Positions 1-8,831 of a stretch of 64,000 nucleotides of DNA are shown in pieces. The position numbers and the translations under genes were made by a program. Origin of the DNA: Actinoallomurus bryophytorum (lineage in GTDB: Bacteria > Actinomycetota > Actinomycetes > Streptosporangiales > Streptosporangiaceae); NCBI RefSeq assembly GCF_006716425.1, contig NZ_VFOZ01000002.1:744001-808000 (forward strand). The letters are read 5' to 3'. Each line of letters begins with the position of its first letter. Position 1 is the first letter of the stretch. Below the pieces are notes generated by a model. The model was not told the DNA's origin and ran no database searches. It saw nothing but the letters and a program-made list of their open reading frames with translations.

Positions 1-215
1 CCGGCCATCAGCTCCTCACCGGGCCGAGCACCACCGCCGTCCCCTCCGGGCCGCACGTCATCTCGGTACACCGCACCGACCGCGTGACGACCGTGCTCGT
101 ACGGGCCGGCGCCACGGCCGGCGATCCCGTCTGGTCGGCCGGCCCGGCCGGCCTCGAAGACCTCGTCCTCGGCTACATGAGCCCGTCCGTTCCCGCCCTG
201 GAGGTGCAGCGATGA
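1..215 (+). CDS. ABC transporter ATP-binding protein, C-terminal fragment (cut by window edge)
   Basis: Reading from base 3 gives an open frame to TGA at 213-215. It ends in a segment (LEDLVLGYMS...) typical of the C-terminal tail of ABC-2-type exporter ATPases. The catalytic domain lies outside the window, so the family is inferred from this tail and from the neighbour. The stop overlaps the ATG of the permease gene (ATGA), which indicates translational coupling and one export complex. The substrate is unknown. Confidence 0.6.
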   Translation, partial: GHQLLTGPSTTAVPSGPHVISVHRTDRVTTVLVRAGATAGDPVWSAGPAGLEDLVLGYMSPSVPALEVQR

Positions 216-1213
216 TCTGGCTGACGTGGCGCCAGCTCCGTACGCAGGCCGCGGTGGTGTTCGGCCTCATCGCCGTCCTCGCCGTTCTCCTGGCGGCCAC
301 CGGCCCGCGGCTGGCCGGCCGGTACGGCACCGATTCGTTCCTGAGCGAGATCGGCGGCGCCGACACCGCGCTCTACCTGCTCGGCGCCCTCGCCCTGCTC
401 GCGCTGCCGTTCGTCATCGGCATGTTCTGGGGCGCCCCGATGATCGCCCGGGAGCTGGAGGCCGGAACCCACCGGCTCGTCTGGACCCAGGGCTCCACCC
501 GCACCCGCTGGCTCCTGACCAAGCTCGGCCTCACCGGACTGACGGCCATGGCCGCCGCCGGACTGCTCAGCCTCGCGGTGACCTGGTGGTCCGGCCCGAT
601 CGACAGGGCCATCGCGGACGCCAGTGGCGCCGGCGCGGCTCCCGGCCCGGGCCTCCTGATCTTCCCGCGCCTGTCACCCGAGATCTTCGACTCGCGCGGG
701 ATCGTGCCCCTCGGCTACGCGGCCTTCGCCTTCGTCCTCGGCGTCACCGTCGGAGTCATCGTGGCTCGCATTCTGCCGGCCATGGCCATCGTGCTCGCCC
801 TCCTGGCCGTCACCCAGATCACCATGTCCGTGGGCGTCCGGCCCCACCTCGAGACGCCCGAGCGCCTCACCACCACGATCACGGCGACGAACATCCTCCG
901 TATCGACAGGGGCGGCCACCTGACCCTGGCCATCGACAGGCCGGGCGCGTGGAGCACCGCGCAACGGACCGTCAACGCGTCCGGGCGGACGGTCCGGCCA
1001 CCGTCGTGGATGGGCGACTGCCTGCCCGGCCCGGGGCAGCGGGACCAGGGCTGCTTCGCCAGGCTCGAACGCGAGGGGTACCGGCAGGTGGTGACCTACC
1101 AGCCGGCCGGCCGCTTCTGGGCCATCCAGCGGGACGAGGCGCTGGTCTACCTCGCCCTCGCCCTCCTCCTGGCCGGACTGTGCGCCTGGTGGACCCGCCA
1201 CCGGCTCTCGTAG
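212..1213 (+). CDS. ABC-2 type transporter permease
   Basis: A 333-residue integral membrane protein that begins MIWLTWRQLRTQA, a start typical of actinobacterial ABC-2 permeases. Hydrophobic segments lie near residues 13-35, 53-72, 108-126, 165-200 and 308-326. A larger extracytoplasmic loop (about 205-300) contains two Cys (in GDCLPG and QGCFAR) that could form a disulfide. It is coupled to the upstream ATPase by a 4-bp ATGA overlap and is followed by a strong hairpin terminator, so it is the last gene of the exporter operon. The substrate cannot be read from the sequence; such pairs often serve in antibiotic or lipid export. Confidence 0.85.
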   Translation: MIWLTWRQLRTQAAVVFGLIAVLAVLLAATGPRLAGRYGTDSFLSEIGGADTALYLLGALALLALPFVIGMFWGAPMIARELEAGTHRLVWTQGSTRTRWLLTKLGLTGLTAMAAAGLLSLAVTWWSGPIDRAIADASGAGAAPGPGLLIFPRLSPEIFDSRGIVPLGYAAFAFVLGVTVGVIVARILPAMAIVLALLAVTQITMSVGVRPHLETPERLTTTITATNILRIDRGGHLTLAIDRPGAWSTAQRTVNASGRTVRPPSWMGDCLPGPGQRDQGCFARLEREGYRQVVTYQPAGRFWAIQRDEALVYLALALLLAGLCAWWTRHRLS

Positions 1214-1220
1214 CCCGTCG

Positions 1221-1257
1221 TCCCTCCCTCCACCGGTACGACCGGTGGAGGGAGGGA
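1221..1257 (+). terminator. Strong hairpin terminator after the ABC permease
   Basis: Arms 1221-1237 and 1241-1257 form a perfect 17-bp stem with a 3-nt loop (ACG), starting 8 nt after the permease stop. There is no long T tract, as is common in high-GC actinomycetes. Confidence 0.75.
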
Positions 1258-1320
1258 GGTTTCCCGGCGAGCACGTGGTGGGACGTACGGGACAACGCCG
1301 CAGCGAGAGATGGATACCGC

Positions 1321-2199
1321 GTGTCGATATCGGGCGAGATAAGGCAGCAGGTCGCCGGCGCGCTGGAGCTCTCGGCGGAGGCACGGGGCTCCGTCGAGGC
1401 GGCCGCCGAGCTCGTCGACTCGGCGGTGGGGAACCTGACCGCCGTGCTCGCGGCGTCGAACGACCCCAAAGCCGGGCAGGCCATCCAGTCGCTCATCCAG
1501 GCCGGGGAGCGGCTGGGCGAGATCGCCGGCCTGTTCGGCGTGGTCGCGGGCGAGCTGCCGGTCTTCCTCGGCCGCCTCGACCAGACCTCCGACGTCAAGG
1601 CCGAGCGTGGCTCCACCGTCTCGACGTCACACGGGAAGGGCGGGAAACAGAAGGCGTCCGTGGCGCGGCCCGAGAGCCGCGAGGATCCCGCCACCGAGGA
1701 GAAGACCTTCATGGCCTGGTGGGGCACCAAGTCACGGGAGATCGCCGACGCCGGTTCGGCGGAGAGCGCCATCGGGGAGGCCGCGGACCGCCTCTTCTCC
1801 GGCGGGGTACGCGGGGTCGCGATCCGCATCGGCAAGGGCGAGCGGGAGCAGTCGCCGCTGCGGATCTACATCGACACCACCGCGGGACGCGCCGCCGTCT
1901 CCTGGCAGGGCAGCCCCGGCGTCGAGTCCGGCGTCGACCCCGACCAGCCGCTGCTCGTCGAGGACGACCCGAAGCTGCCACCGGTGACGGTCCCGCCCGA
2001 ACGCGCCCGCGTCACACCGGCGACCGCCATCCGCGCCGCGCGAGAGTACGTCGAGACCGGACGGCGCCCGACCTGCCTGGACTGGGATCCCGACCGGACG
2101 GCCCCACCAGCCGAACGCGCGGTGGAGCCGCGTACCGGCGAGGCGGCCCGCCCGGAGCCGGCCCGCCGGCCCGGCGACGAACGCCGCCGGCGGCGCTGA
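1321..2199 (+). CDS. Helical N-terminal domain protein with Imm1-like C-terminus
   Basis: 292 residues from GTG at 1321; the open frame runs much further upstream, but only as the antisense shadow of the permease. Residues about 1-85 are Ala/Glu-rich and helical, resembling the helical N-termini of actinobacterial polymorphic-toxin proteins. Residues about 85-130 are a charged linker. The C-terminal half (AWWGTKSREI... through YVETGRRPTCLDWD) matches the pattern of Imm1-type immunity proteins, whose hallmark is a terminal tGrRPtclxW motif. An Arg/Pro-rich tail follows. Inference: an immunity or accessory protein of a contact-dependent toxin system. No toxin gene is adjacent. The start is uncertain because the ribosome-binding site is weak. 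Confidence 0.6.
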   Translation: MSISGEIRQQVAGALELSAEARGSVEAAAELVDSAVGNLTAVLAASNDPKAGQAIQSLIQAGERLGEIAGLFGVVAGELPVFLGRLDQTSDVKAERGSTVSTSHGKGGKQKASVARPESREDPATEEKTFMAWWGTKSREIADAGSAESAIGEAADRLFSGGVRGVAIRIGKGEREQSPLRIYIDTTAGRAAVSWQGSPGVESGVDPDQPLLVEDDPKLPPVTVPPERARVTPATAIRAAREYVETGRRPTCLDWDPDRTAPPAERAVEPRTGEAARPEPARRPGDERRRRR

Positions 2200-2200
2200 G

Positions 2201-2237
2201 ACCGTTCGCTCCGTACGACCGGCATCGCTCGAACGGT
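2201..2237 (+). terminator. Possible hairpin between convergent genes
   Basis: Inverted repeat ACCGTTCG (2201-2208) / CGAACGGT (2230-2237) with a 21-nt loop begins right after the Imm1-like gene's stop and lies between convergent genes. The stem is short, so the call is tentative. Confidence 0.35.
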
Positions 2238-2284
2238 TCGTCGCTGGGGGGCGCTGAGCGGCCTCGACCGCTCATCGACGCGCG

Positions 2285-4270
2285 TCAGGACGAGACGCGG
2301 TGCACGACCAGGCCTGAGGGGACGGCGATCGCGAGCAGGCCGTTCCCGAGCGGTGCACAACCGACGACCTCGTGGTGGACCGGGATGACGTGCTCACCTC
2401 GGCCGTCCGCGGGATCCCAGACGCGGACCGTACGGTCCTCCCCTCCATGCGTGACGAGCAGCGGACGGCCCTCCAGCGTCAGCACGCCGATTCCGGCGAA
2501 GCGAGTGCCCTCCTCTCCCCGCAGGACGCACTGCTCCCGGGCGGTCAGCGGGTCCCAGACGCGTAGCGTCTCCGATTCGCCGGCGGCCACCAGGGGGCGG
2601 TCCCCGAGCATGAACGCGAAGTCCGCCCCGGGTCCCGCCAGGTCCTGCCAGACCGCGTCGGCCGGATACCAGAGGCGCACCCCGCGGCCCCGGGCGTCGG
2701 CGACCAGCGCGGGACGGCCGTCCACGGTGATCCGGCCGAGCCATTCGAGGGCGGCATCGCACTCCTCTTCGTGTTCCAGCCCGCCGGTGACCGGGTCCCA
2801 GATCCTGAGGAGGGAATCGCCGGCCGCCACCAGCAGCGTCCGGCCGTCCCGGTCGAACGCGCACACGATCGTCGGCCCCTCCTCCCACCGGCGTTCCAGA
2901 CGCCTGAGCTGCCGTCCGGTGGCGGGGTCCCAGATCCGGATCCGCCCGTCGTCATAACTGGAGAACGCGCCCGCGAGCAGTTCCCGGCCGTCGGCGGTGA
3001 AGGCGTGCACGTCCTGGATGCCGAACATCGATCCTCGGATCCGGCGAAGCCGCGCTCCGGTCTCCGCGTCCCAGATCCGCAGTGACTCGTCCGCGACGCT
3101 GACGACCTTGCCCTGGAAGGCCCAGGCTCCGTAGACGTCTCCGGTATGGCCCTGGGGACGGGGCCGCGTGCCGGGCCCCAGCGGATCCCACAGCCGTACG
3201 GTCCTGAGGTGACCGTCCGCGCCGGCCAGCAGTGTCCTGCCGTCGAGGTCCACGGCGCACAGCGCGTCGAAAGGCCCCCGGCCGCGCTGGATCCGGTTGA
3301 CCGGTTCGCCGGTGGCGGTGTCCCAGACGCACAGAGAGTCCACGTACTTCTCCGGCACCGCGAGCAGCTCACGGCCCCCGGCGCGGAAGAAGCACGCCCG
3401 CTCCACCCAGCTCTCGGACGGGATGAAGACCTGGACGGACGCTCCGGTGTCCTGGTCCCAGATCCGTACGGTCTTCTGCCCGACGCTGACCAGTCGCTCC
3501 CTGCCACCCAGCTCGACGGCGCGCACGTGCGTGATGCGATCCAGGGTGGCCTCGACGATCGGCTCGTGCTCGATGACCCGTACGAGCTCGCCGGTGGCGG
3601 GATCCCACAGCCTGATCCTGCCTCCCTCCATCTCCTTGTCGTATCCCGCCGTGGCGAACAGGGGCCGCCCGCCGACGGTGATCGCGCAAAGGTCCACGGT
3701 CGTGTGACCGTCCGGCTCCGCGCTCCCGCGCGGCTCACCGGTGGTCAGGTCCCAGACGCCGACGCCCTTGCCCCCGCCCGCGGTACCGGAGGTGGCCATC
3801 ACCAGGTCCCCGCGACAGGCGATCGCCCGTCCGGTCGCGCCGGCGATGACCTGACGGGTCTGTCCCGTACGCGGATCCCACAGCCGTACCGAGTCCGGCG
3901 AGGCGCTCGCGACCAGGGTCTTCCCGCCTACCTCGACGGGGATCACCCCTTTGTGGCCGGTCAGCGTCCGCAGCCGCTCGCCCGTGACGGGATCCCAGGT
4001 CCGTACGGTCCCGTCACGGCCCGAGCTGACCAGCACGCCGTCGACCTCGACCACCGCGTCGACCGCGCCCGCGTGCCCGTGCAGGACACGGACCTGCCGC
4101 GCGGTGACGGGATCCCAGATCCGCAGCGTGCCGTCCGCGCCCGCGCTGGCCAGCAGCGTCCGGCCCTCCACCACGGTCGTGCAGAGATCCACCGCCCGTC
4201 CGGCATGCCCTTCGAGAGTGGCCAGCTCGACTCCGGGCGCGACCGACTCCCAAACCGCCTCAGAACGCAT
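2285..4270 (-). CDS. WD40 repeat protein with 14 repeats (two predicted propellers)
   Basis: 661 residues built almost entirely of WD40 units. I count 14 blade-ending motifs of the form (R/V)xWDPxTG, for example RIWDPVTARQ, RTWDPVTGER, RLWDPRTGQT and RVWDPADGRG. Fourteen is exactly two seven-bladed propellers. Many units carry a phrase like 'GRTLLASAGADG'. There is no signal peptide, membrane segment, kinase or NB-ARC domain, so it is a stand-alone cytoplasmic scaffold. ATG at 4270 lies 30 nt after the FG-GAP gene's stop, so the two may be co-transcribed. In actinomycetes such repeats often follow Ser/Thr kinase or NACHT domains; their absence here makes the partner unknown. Confidence 0.88.
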   Translation of the reverse strand: MRSEAVWESVAPGVELATLEGHAGRAVDLCTTVVEGRTLLASAGADGTLRIWDPVTARQVRVLHGHAGAVDAVVEVDGVLVSSGRDGTVRTWDPVTGERLRTLTGHKGVIPVEVGGKTLVASASPDSVRLWDPRTGQTRQVIAGATGRAIACRGDLVMATSGTAGGGKGVGVWDLTTGEPRGSAEPDGHTTVDLCAITVGGRPLFATAGYDKEMEGGRIRLWDPATGELVRVIEHEPIVEATLDRITHVRAVELGGRERLVSVGQKTVRIWDQDTGASVQVFIPSESWVERACFFRAGGRELLAVPEKYVDSLCVWDTATGEPVNRIQRGRGPFDALCAVDLDGRTLLAGADGHLRTVRLWDPLGPGTRPRPQGHTGDVYGAWAFQGKVVSVADESLRIWDAETGARLRRIRGSMFGIQDVHAFTADGRELLAGAFSSYDDGRIRIWDPATGRQLRRLERRWEEGPTIVCAFDRDGRTLLVAAGDSLLRIWDPVTGGLEHEEECDAALEWLGRITVDGRPALVADARGRGVRLWYPADAVWQDLAGPGADFAFMLGDRPLVAAGESETLRVWDPLTAREQCVLRGEEGTRFAGIGVLTLEGRPLLVTHGGEDRTVRVWDPADGRGEHVIPVHHEVVGCAPLGNGLLAIAVPSGLVVHRVSS

Positions 4271-4300
4271 TGGCCGATATTAGAAGGAAGGTCCCTCCGC

Positions 4301-5725
4301 CTAGTGACCGAGCGCCTGGCCGGACCCCTTCCGGTGTTTGCCGGTGCGATGACGAGGGTGCCCGGGGGTCAGATCGACCGTGGCCCCCCGTTCGAGGGTG
4401 GTACCGGTCAGGGTGTAACGGGTGGCACACATGCCGGCCTGCGCCCACAGTTCGACGTGCCCGGCGGCGTCGACGTCGCCGAAGACCAGCGCCGGCACGT
4501 GCCTCGGGTTCCAGGGGACGTCGATCCGGGTCCAGGTGCCGGACGTGCCGATGAGCGCCGTGGCGTTCTGGGAGGGGTTGGTGGACTCCCAGAGCTCGCC
4601 GGTGCTCTTCTTCACGGCGAAGAGGACGGTCTGCCCGGCGGGCTGGGCGGTGGTGAGGGAAAAGTCGTTCCAGTCGTCGTCCCCGTCGGGAGCCTCGGTA
4701 GGACCGGCGAGGGTCCGCGCGTAGCCGTAGCTCCCGGCCGAGCATCCGCCACAGGCGGTGTAGAGGTCGAGCTGGTAGCCGTTCGCGGCGTCGCCGGAAA
4801 TGCCGATCAGGTCGGCGATTCCCGTGTCGTCGAGGCCGGCGTTCCCCGCGGCGACCAGCCGGGTGGGATTGTCCCCGTCGCCGTTGAGCGTGTAGTCGGT
4901 GAACTGATCGGAGTGCAGCCACTCGCTGTCGCCGGAGTACGGGCTGAGAGGCAGGTCGTCGCCGTTCCCGTACTGCAGGAAGGCCTGGCCCGCGCTGTCT
5001 CCGGCCGGACGGTAGGCGAGCACGTCCTGGACGCGATCGCCGGTGAAGTCTCCGTGCAGCACCTGCGCGTCGTTCCAGTCGGCGGGCGTGTTGTTGATCC
5101 CGGTGCCGTCGGCTCCGATGTCGGTCGGGGTGGCCAGGCCGCCCGCCCCGTCGCCGCGGGCCAGCCAGAGACCGGGGTCGGCGTCCGTACCGACGAGGAG
5201 CAGGTCGGCGTGGCCGTCACCGTCGACGTCGCCGTCGGCGTACGGAGTGGCGGGGGTGGTCACGACGAAGTCGGCGGAGGCGGACTCGCTCAGGTCACCC
5301 GTGGCCGAGACGGCGAACACCGTCACCGTGTTGGGGCCGACGTGGTGCAGCGGGATCTGGACCCTCTGCACACCGCCGGTCGCGGTCAGGCTCTGCGGCG
5401 GCCCGGCGTTCAGCTGGTAGTCATAACGACCGGCGGCCTCGCCCGTGCACGCGGCCGGAGGAGTCTCCAGCGCTCCGGCACACGGGGCAAGGGTGAGGGT
5501 GGCGGTCCGGCCGAGTACACCGGCGTCCCCGGAGGCGTCCGTCGCGACCGCGACGCCCGGCGCGGGAGGCGAGGCGTCGCCGGATGCCTGGACCGGAGCG
5601 GCCACGGCGGTTCCGGCGACACCGAGCGTGGCGGCGGCGACGGCCGCCACCAGCACGCTCGTTCTTCGGCGGCGCCACCGCCGGTGCGGGAGATCGGCCT
5701 GGACGTTTCGGAGCGTTGTGACCAC
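4301..5725 (-). CDS. Secreted FG-GAP/VCBS repeat protein
   Basis: About 474 residues from GTG at 5725, chosen because AGGGAAGGG sits 8 nt upstream. The N-terminus has an RRWRRRR basic stretch, then a hydrophobic core and VAAP, a Sec- or Tat-like signal. An Ig-like module (about 60-165) follows. The rest is a string of FG-GAP/VCBS units with Ca-binding-type DxDGDGxxD loops (DGDVDGDGHADLLLVG, GDFTGDRVQDVLAY), consistent with an extracellular integrin-alpha-like beta-propeller. Its function is presumably cell-surface or matrix binding; no catalytic motif is visible. The WD40 gene follows on the same strand. Confidence 0.8.
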   Translation of the reverse strand: MVTTLRNVQADLPHRRWRRRRTSVLVAAVAAATLGVAGTAVAAPVQASGDASPPAPGVAVATDASGDAGVLGRTATLTLAPCAGALETPPAACTGEAAGRYDYQLNAGPPQSLTATGGVQRVQIPLHHVGPNTVTVFAVSATGDLSESASADFVVTTPATPYADGDVDGDGHADLLLVGTDADPGLWLARGDGAGGLATPTDIGADGTGINNTPADWNDAQVLHGDFTGDRVQDVLAYRPAGDSAGQAFLQYGNGDDLPLSPYSGDSEWLHSDQFTDYTLNGDGDNPTRLVAAGNAGLDDTGIADLIGISGDAANGYQLDLYTACGGCSAGSYGYARTLAGPTEAPDGDDDWNDFSLTTAQPAGQTVLFAVKKSTGELWESTNPSQNATALIGTSGTWTRIDVPWNPRHVPALVFGDVDAAGHVELWAQAGMCATRYTLTGTTLERGATVDLTPGHPRHRTGKHRKGSGQALGH

Positions 5726-6046
5726 GGTGGCGGCCCTTCCCTGACGAAGCCCTACGGAGTGCGCCGGACGGTGGTCGGCCGACGGCCGCCACATGGCGCA
5801 GCCGAATCACACGGCCTGCCGGGAGCCTGGGTCAATATGACCTTAATCATCCCGTTGTGTCGGAACGCTGCGCCGCCGATCATCGGGTGTGGGGACGCCT
5901 CGCAAACTTTTCTTTGCCTCTCCCCTCTATGCGGCCGGTGGAGGTTGTGCCTGCTTCCGTTGCGCCCGGTCCGTCGAGCAGCCGGGCCGTACCGATACAG
6001 GCGGCTCCGGACCTAGAGTTCAGGTGGTCTAAGAGGGGTGGGCGGG

Positions 6047-7342
6047 ATGTCCGGCAGGGCCGGGGTTTTACTGACGGCGTACGACGCACAGTTGCGTGGG
6101 CGCGTGCCCGGGTACCCGCCCGCCGGCGCGGTGGTCGAACGGGACGGGCCGCTCGTGCGGACGCATTACGGCACTCACGGCACCGTCGACCTCGACGCCG
6201 GCCCCGTTCCCGCTGACGCCGGCCTGATCCGGCGGCAGCAGGCCGTCTTCGCCGAACGCGGTGAACCGGTGGAGTGGAGGGTCCACTCCCACGACCAGGG
6301 AGCCGAGCTCGGCGAGCGCCTACGCGAGGCGGGATTCGCGGCCGGCTGGGAACGGGCCGTGCTGGTGGCCGAGATCGACGGACTCCCCGGACCCGGAGCC
6401 CTGCCTGACGGCCGCGGCGTGCGCGAACTCCTGCGCGGCGAACACGACCTTCATGAACGTATCCGCCGCATCGCAGCCGCGACGGAACCGCATCGGACCT
6501 CGCTCACCGAGATGGAGGCCGACGGCGACCTGGGCTGGAACTCAGAGCAGATCCTGATGCTGGAGTCCGGAGCGGGCCTTCTGGGCGCCGCGTGGGCCCA
6601 GCGCGTGGACGGCACCGAGTTCATCTCCATCGGCGGAATGACGGGCCCGCACGCGGAGTTCGTCCCGGCGCTGACGGACTGGGCACGGCTCCTCAGGCGC
6701 CGGTCCGATGTCCGCGAATTCGTGGCAGAGGCCGACGGAGCCCTGCGCCACACGCTCCTGAGGTCGGGGTTCTACGAGATCACACAGGTGACGACGTACC
6801 ACTGGTCCCCACCCGGACCTGTCGCGCCTGACCGGCCCGTCAAGCGGCTCATCTTCGATTCGGAGCATGACGCTCTGTGGGACCGCTTCAACGCCCGCTT
6901 CGCGTTCGAGCCCGGTATCGAGACCTACCCCGGCATCACCGAGCCCCCTGCGTCGGTCACCTGGCACCTTGCCGCCATCGACAGGACCGACGGCCCCGCC
7001 GCCGCACGACTCGAGGCCATCATCGAACGCGGCCTGCGCGCCTGCGCGAGACCCGGAGAACTCCTCTACTGGCTCGACCGGAACCACGTCGGAGCCCGCT
7101 TCGACCCCCAACGCGTCGGCGGCCCGGACCGGCCGCCCTGGCCCGGCGCCGCCTACCCGGACGGCGACTACCTCATCCATCTCACCGATGACCTGCGCCT
7201 GGGCACCTTCGGGCACCCGCGGGAAAACTCCCTCTGCGTCTTCGGCGATGAGCTCCTTCCCCACGTCGAGGAAGACCTCAACGCGCTGCTCGGCGCCCCC
7301 ATGCGCCGCGGCGGCCGTACGCGCGGCGACCTCCAGGCGTGA
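6047..7342 (+). CDS. GNAT-like N-terminal region fused to a DUF2716 domain
   Basis: 431 residues from ATG at 6047, preceded 8 nt upstream by AGAGGGG; an in-frame GTG at 6038 is the alternative. Residues about 1-245 look like an acetyltransferase of the GNAT type (RLREAGFAAGWERAVLVAEI, then a segment on 'FISIGGMTG' and a final arm 'LRHTLLRSGFYEI'). Residues about 265-420 match DUF2716 (LIFDSEHDALWDRFNARFAF..., YPDGDYLIHLTDDLRLGTFG). The eighth codon is TTA (6068-6070), a rare codon that puts translation under bldA control in streptomycete-like organisms. The substrate is unknown. The DUF2716 part is the more secure assignment. Confidence 0.72.
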   Translation: MSGRAGVLLTAYDAQLRGRVPGYPPAGAVVERDGPLVRTHYGTHGTVDLDAGPVPADAGLIRRQQAVFAERGEPVEWRVHSHDQGAELGERLREAGFAAGWERAVLVAEIDGLPGPGALPDGRGVRELLRGEHDLHERIRRIAAATEPHRTSLTEMEADGDLGWNSEQILMLESGAGLLGAAWAQRVDGTEFISIGGMTGPHAEFVPALTDWARLLRRRSDVREFVAEADGALRHTLLRSGFYEITQVTTYHWSPPGPVAPDRPVKRLIFDSEHDALWDRFNARFAFEPGIETYPGITEPPASVTWHLAAIDRTDGPAAARLEAIIERGLRACARPGELLYWLDRNHVGARFDPQRVGGPDRPPWPGAAYPDGDYLIHLTDDLRLGTFGHPRENSLCVFGDELLPHVEEDLNALLGAPMRRGGRTRGDLQA

Positions 7343-7439
7343 GCCAGAACCGGTTCCGCACGGTCTTGAGGTCGCGCCACGGCAAAGGCGGGTGCCACCC
7401 GTCGCCACTCAGTGGCACCCGGCCCGAAGGGCGTACACG

Positions 7440-8165
7440 TCACCCGACGGCGCCACCGGCGCCATCCGCCACCGTGATACCCGAGGCGAACTTCACCATG
7501 GTCGTGACGTTCCAGTTGAGCGAATGCGGCAACTGCACCATGACGTCCAGCCGGGTCATGGCGAGCTTGGGGTTACTCGGGTTCGCCTTCCCGGGTGTCC
7601 GGTCGACCGGCCGCTGCTGACCGGTCTGGAAGATCAGAGTGGCCGAGTCGTCCGCGCTCTTGTGGCTGAAGAACCAGCCCTTGGCCCCATTGACCTCGAC
7701 CGCCTGGTCCCCGGACTTCGGGAACGGGTTGAGGTCACCCTCGACGAGGATCTTGTCCTCGAAAGTGCCGCTCTTCGGGGTACCGATCTTGTGCAGGACC
7801 AGCGCCGTGTTGTCGGCGGTGGCGACCTCCCAACCCCGCGGGATGGTCTTCAGGGTGTAGCCCTTCGGCTGCGTCCCCTCGTAGGCGACCAGGGCGACAC
7901 TGATCTCCCCCGGGACCGAGGCGCCGGCCGAGGCGCCCGCGGCCGGGGCGGGCCGATCCGCCGTGCTGAGCGGACCCGTCAGCAGCAGGGCACCGGCGGC
8001 GCCGGCGGCGACCAGACCTGTCCCCCCGCCGAGGGCCAGGCGGCGGCGCCGCCTCGCCAGCAGGGCACGGCCACGGGCGATGTCGGACTCGGCGTCCGGC
8101 CAGCGGTCGGCGGTGCGGAGGTCGTCCGGGACGGCCTCCGAGAGAAGGGCACGTACGTCGTTCAT
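7440..8165 (-). CDS. Single-pass membrane protein paired with an ECF sigma factor
   Basis: 241 residues. The cytoplasmic part (1-41) ends in RRRRR, one membrane segment lies at about 43-65, and an extracytoplasmic domain of about 170 residues follows. The gene lies 64 nt downstream of a SigE-type sigma gene on the same strand, the usual place for a membrane-bound modulator. No zinc-binding anti-sigma HxxxCxxC motif is present, so anti-sigma activity is inference from position. The extracytoplasmic domain (VALVAYEGTQPKGYTL...) resembles the uncharacterised proteins commonly found beside SigE-family sigma factors in actinomycetes. Confidence 0.7.
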   Translation of the reverse strand: MNDVRALLSEAVPDDLRTADRWPDAESDIARGRALLARRRRRLALGGGTGLVAAGAAGALLLTGPLSTADRPAPAAGASAGASVPGEISVALVAYEGTQPKGYTLKTIPRGWEVATADNTALVLHKIGTPKSGTFEDKILVEGDLNPFPKSGDQAVEVNGAKGWFFSHKSADDSATLIFQTGQQRPVDRTPGKANPSNPKLAMTRLDVMVQLPHSLNWNVTTMVKFASGITVADGAGGAVG

Positions 8166-8229
8166 CGAGAATCCTTTCGGCCGGCCCGGGTCGGTACCGA
8201 GTCGGCAGGTCGACTTGAGGCAGGGCGGA

Positions 8230-8745
8230 TCAGGACGGTGCGGCGACCAGCGCGGTTCGCAGCCGGTCCAGGGCCTTGGAGTTCATGCTCTTGACCGTCC
8301 CCTTCGCACAACCCAGCGCCGAAGCGGTCTCCTCGATGCTCAGATCGAGCTCGTGGCGGAGCACGACCACCGCACGCATCCGTGGCGGCAGCTCGGCGAG
8401 CGCCCGGCGCATCGCTCCGCCGTCGAGCCGCCCGTCGATGGCGCCGAACGCGTCACCGGACACCGCGGCGTCGGGCAACTCGCCGGTCGCGCTCTCCCGC
8501 CGCCACCAGGGCCGTCGCGTCTCGTCCAGGAACGCCGAGACGATCGCCCGGCGTGCGTAGGCCTCGGTGCTGGCCCTCTCCCGTATCCGCGGCCAGGCGA
8601 CGTACACCCTGGCCAGCGCCGTCTGGACGACATCCTCGGCGAGAAACCTGTCCCCCGCCGTCAACATGCAAGCGGTGCGGAGCAGACTCACCCGGCTCGC
8701 CCCGACGAATTCCGAGAACTCACGGTCCCGGGTCGTTCGGATCAT
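8230..8745 (-). CDS. SigE-family ECF RNA polymerase sigma factor
   Basis: 171 residues from ATG at 8745, with GAGGAGG 5-6 nt upstream; the frame is open beyond this but not coding. Region 2 (about 10-75) contains LLRTACMLTAGDRFLAEDVVQ and ARVYVAWPRI. Region 4 (about 113-165) contains ELPPRMRAVVVLRHELDLS and the HTH ETASALGCAKGTVKS. Length and motifs fit the SigE-family (actinobacterial group 4) sigma factors. It probably forms an operon with the downstream membrane protein. No target promoter could be assigned. Confidence 0.9.
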   Translation of the reverse strand: MIRTTRDREFSEFVGASRVSLLRTACMLTAGDRFLAEDVVQTALARVYVAWPRIRERASTEAYARRAIVSAFLDETRRPWWRRESATGELPDAAVSGDAFGAIDGRLDGGAMRRALAELPPRMRAVVVLRHELDLSIEETASALGCAKGTVKSMNSKALDRLRTALVAAPS

Positions 8746-8831
8746 GTGTACCTCCTCACGGCCTAGACGGAACCGGCGTCGAAAAGGTTCTACGGCCGGA
8801 CCGAAGTACCCGCTCCCCCTCGGCCGGCCCT

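Noticed and set aside
3146-6016. 956-aa open frame on the plus strand
   Set aside because: It is antisense to the WD40 and FG-GAP genes; its translation is low-complexity Arg/Gly/Val without motifs, a typical high-GC shadow.
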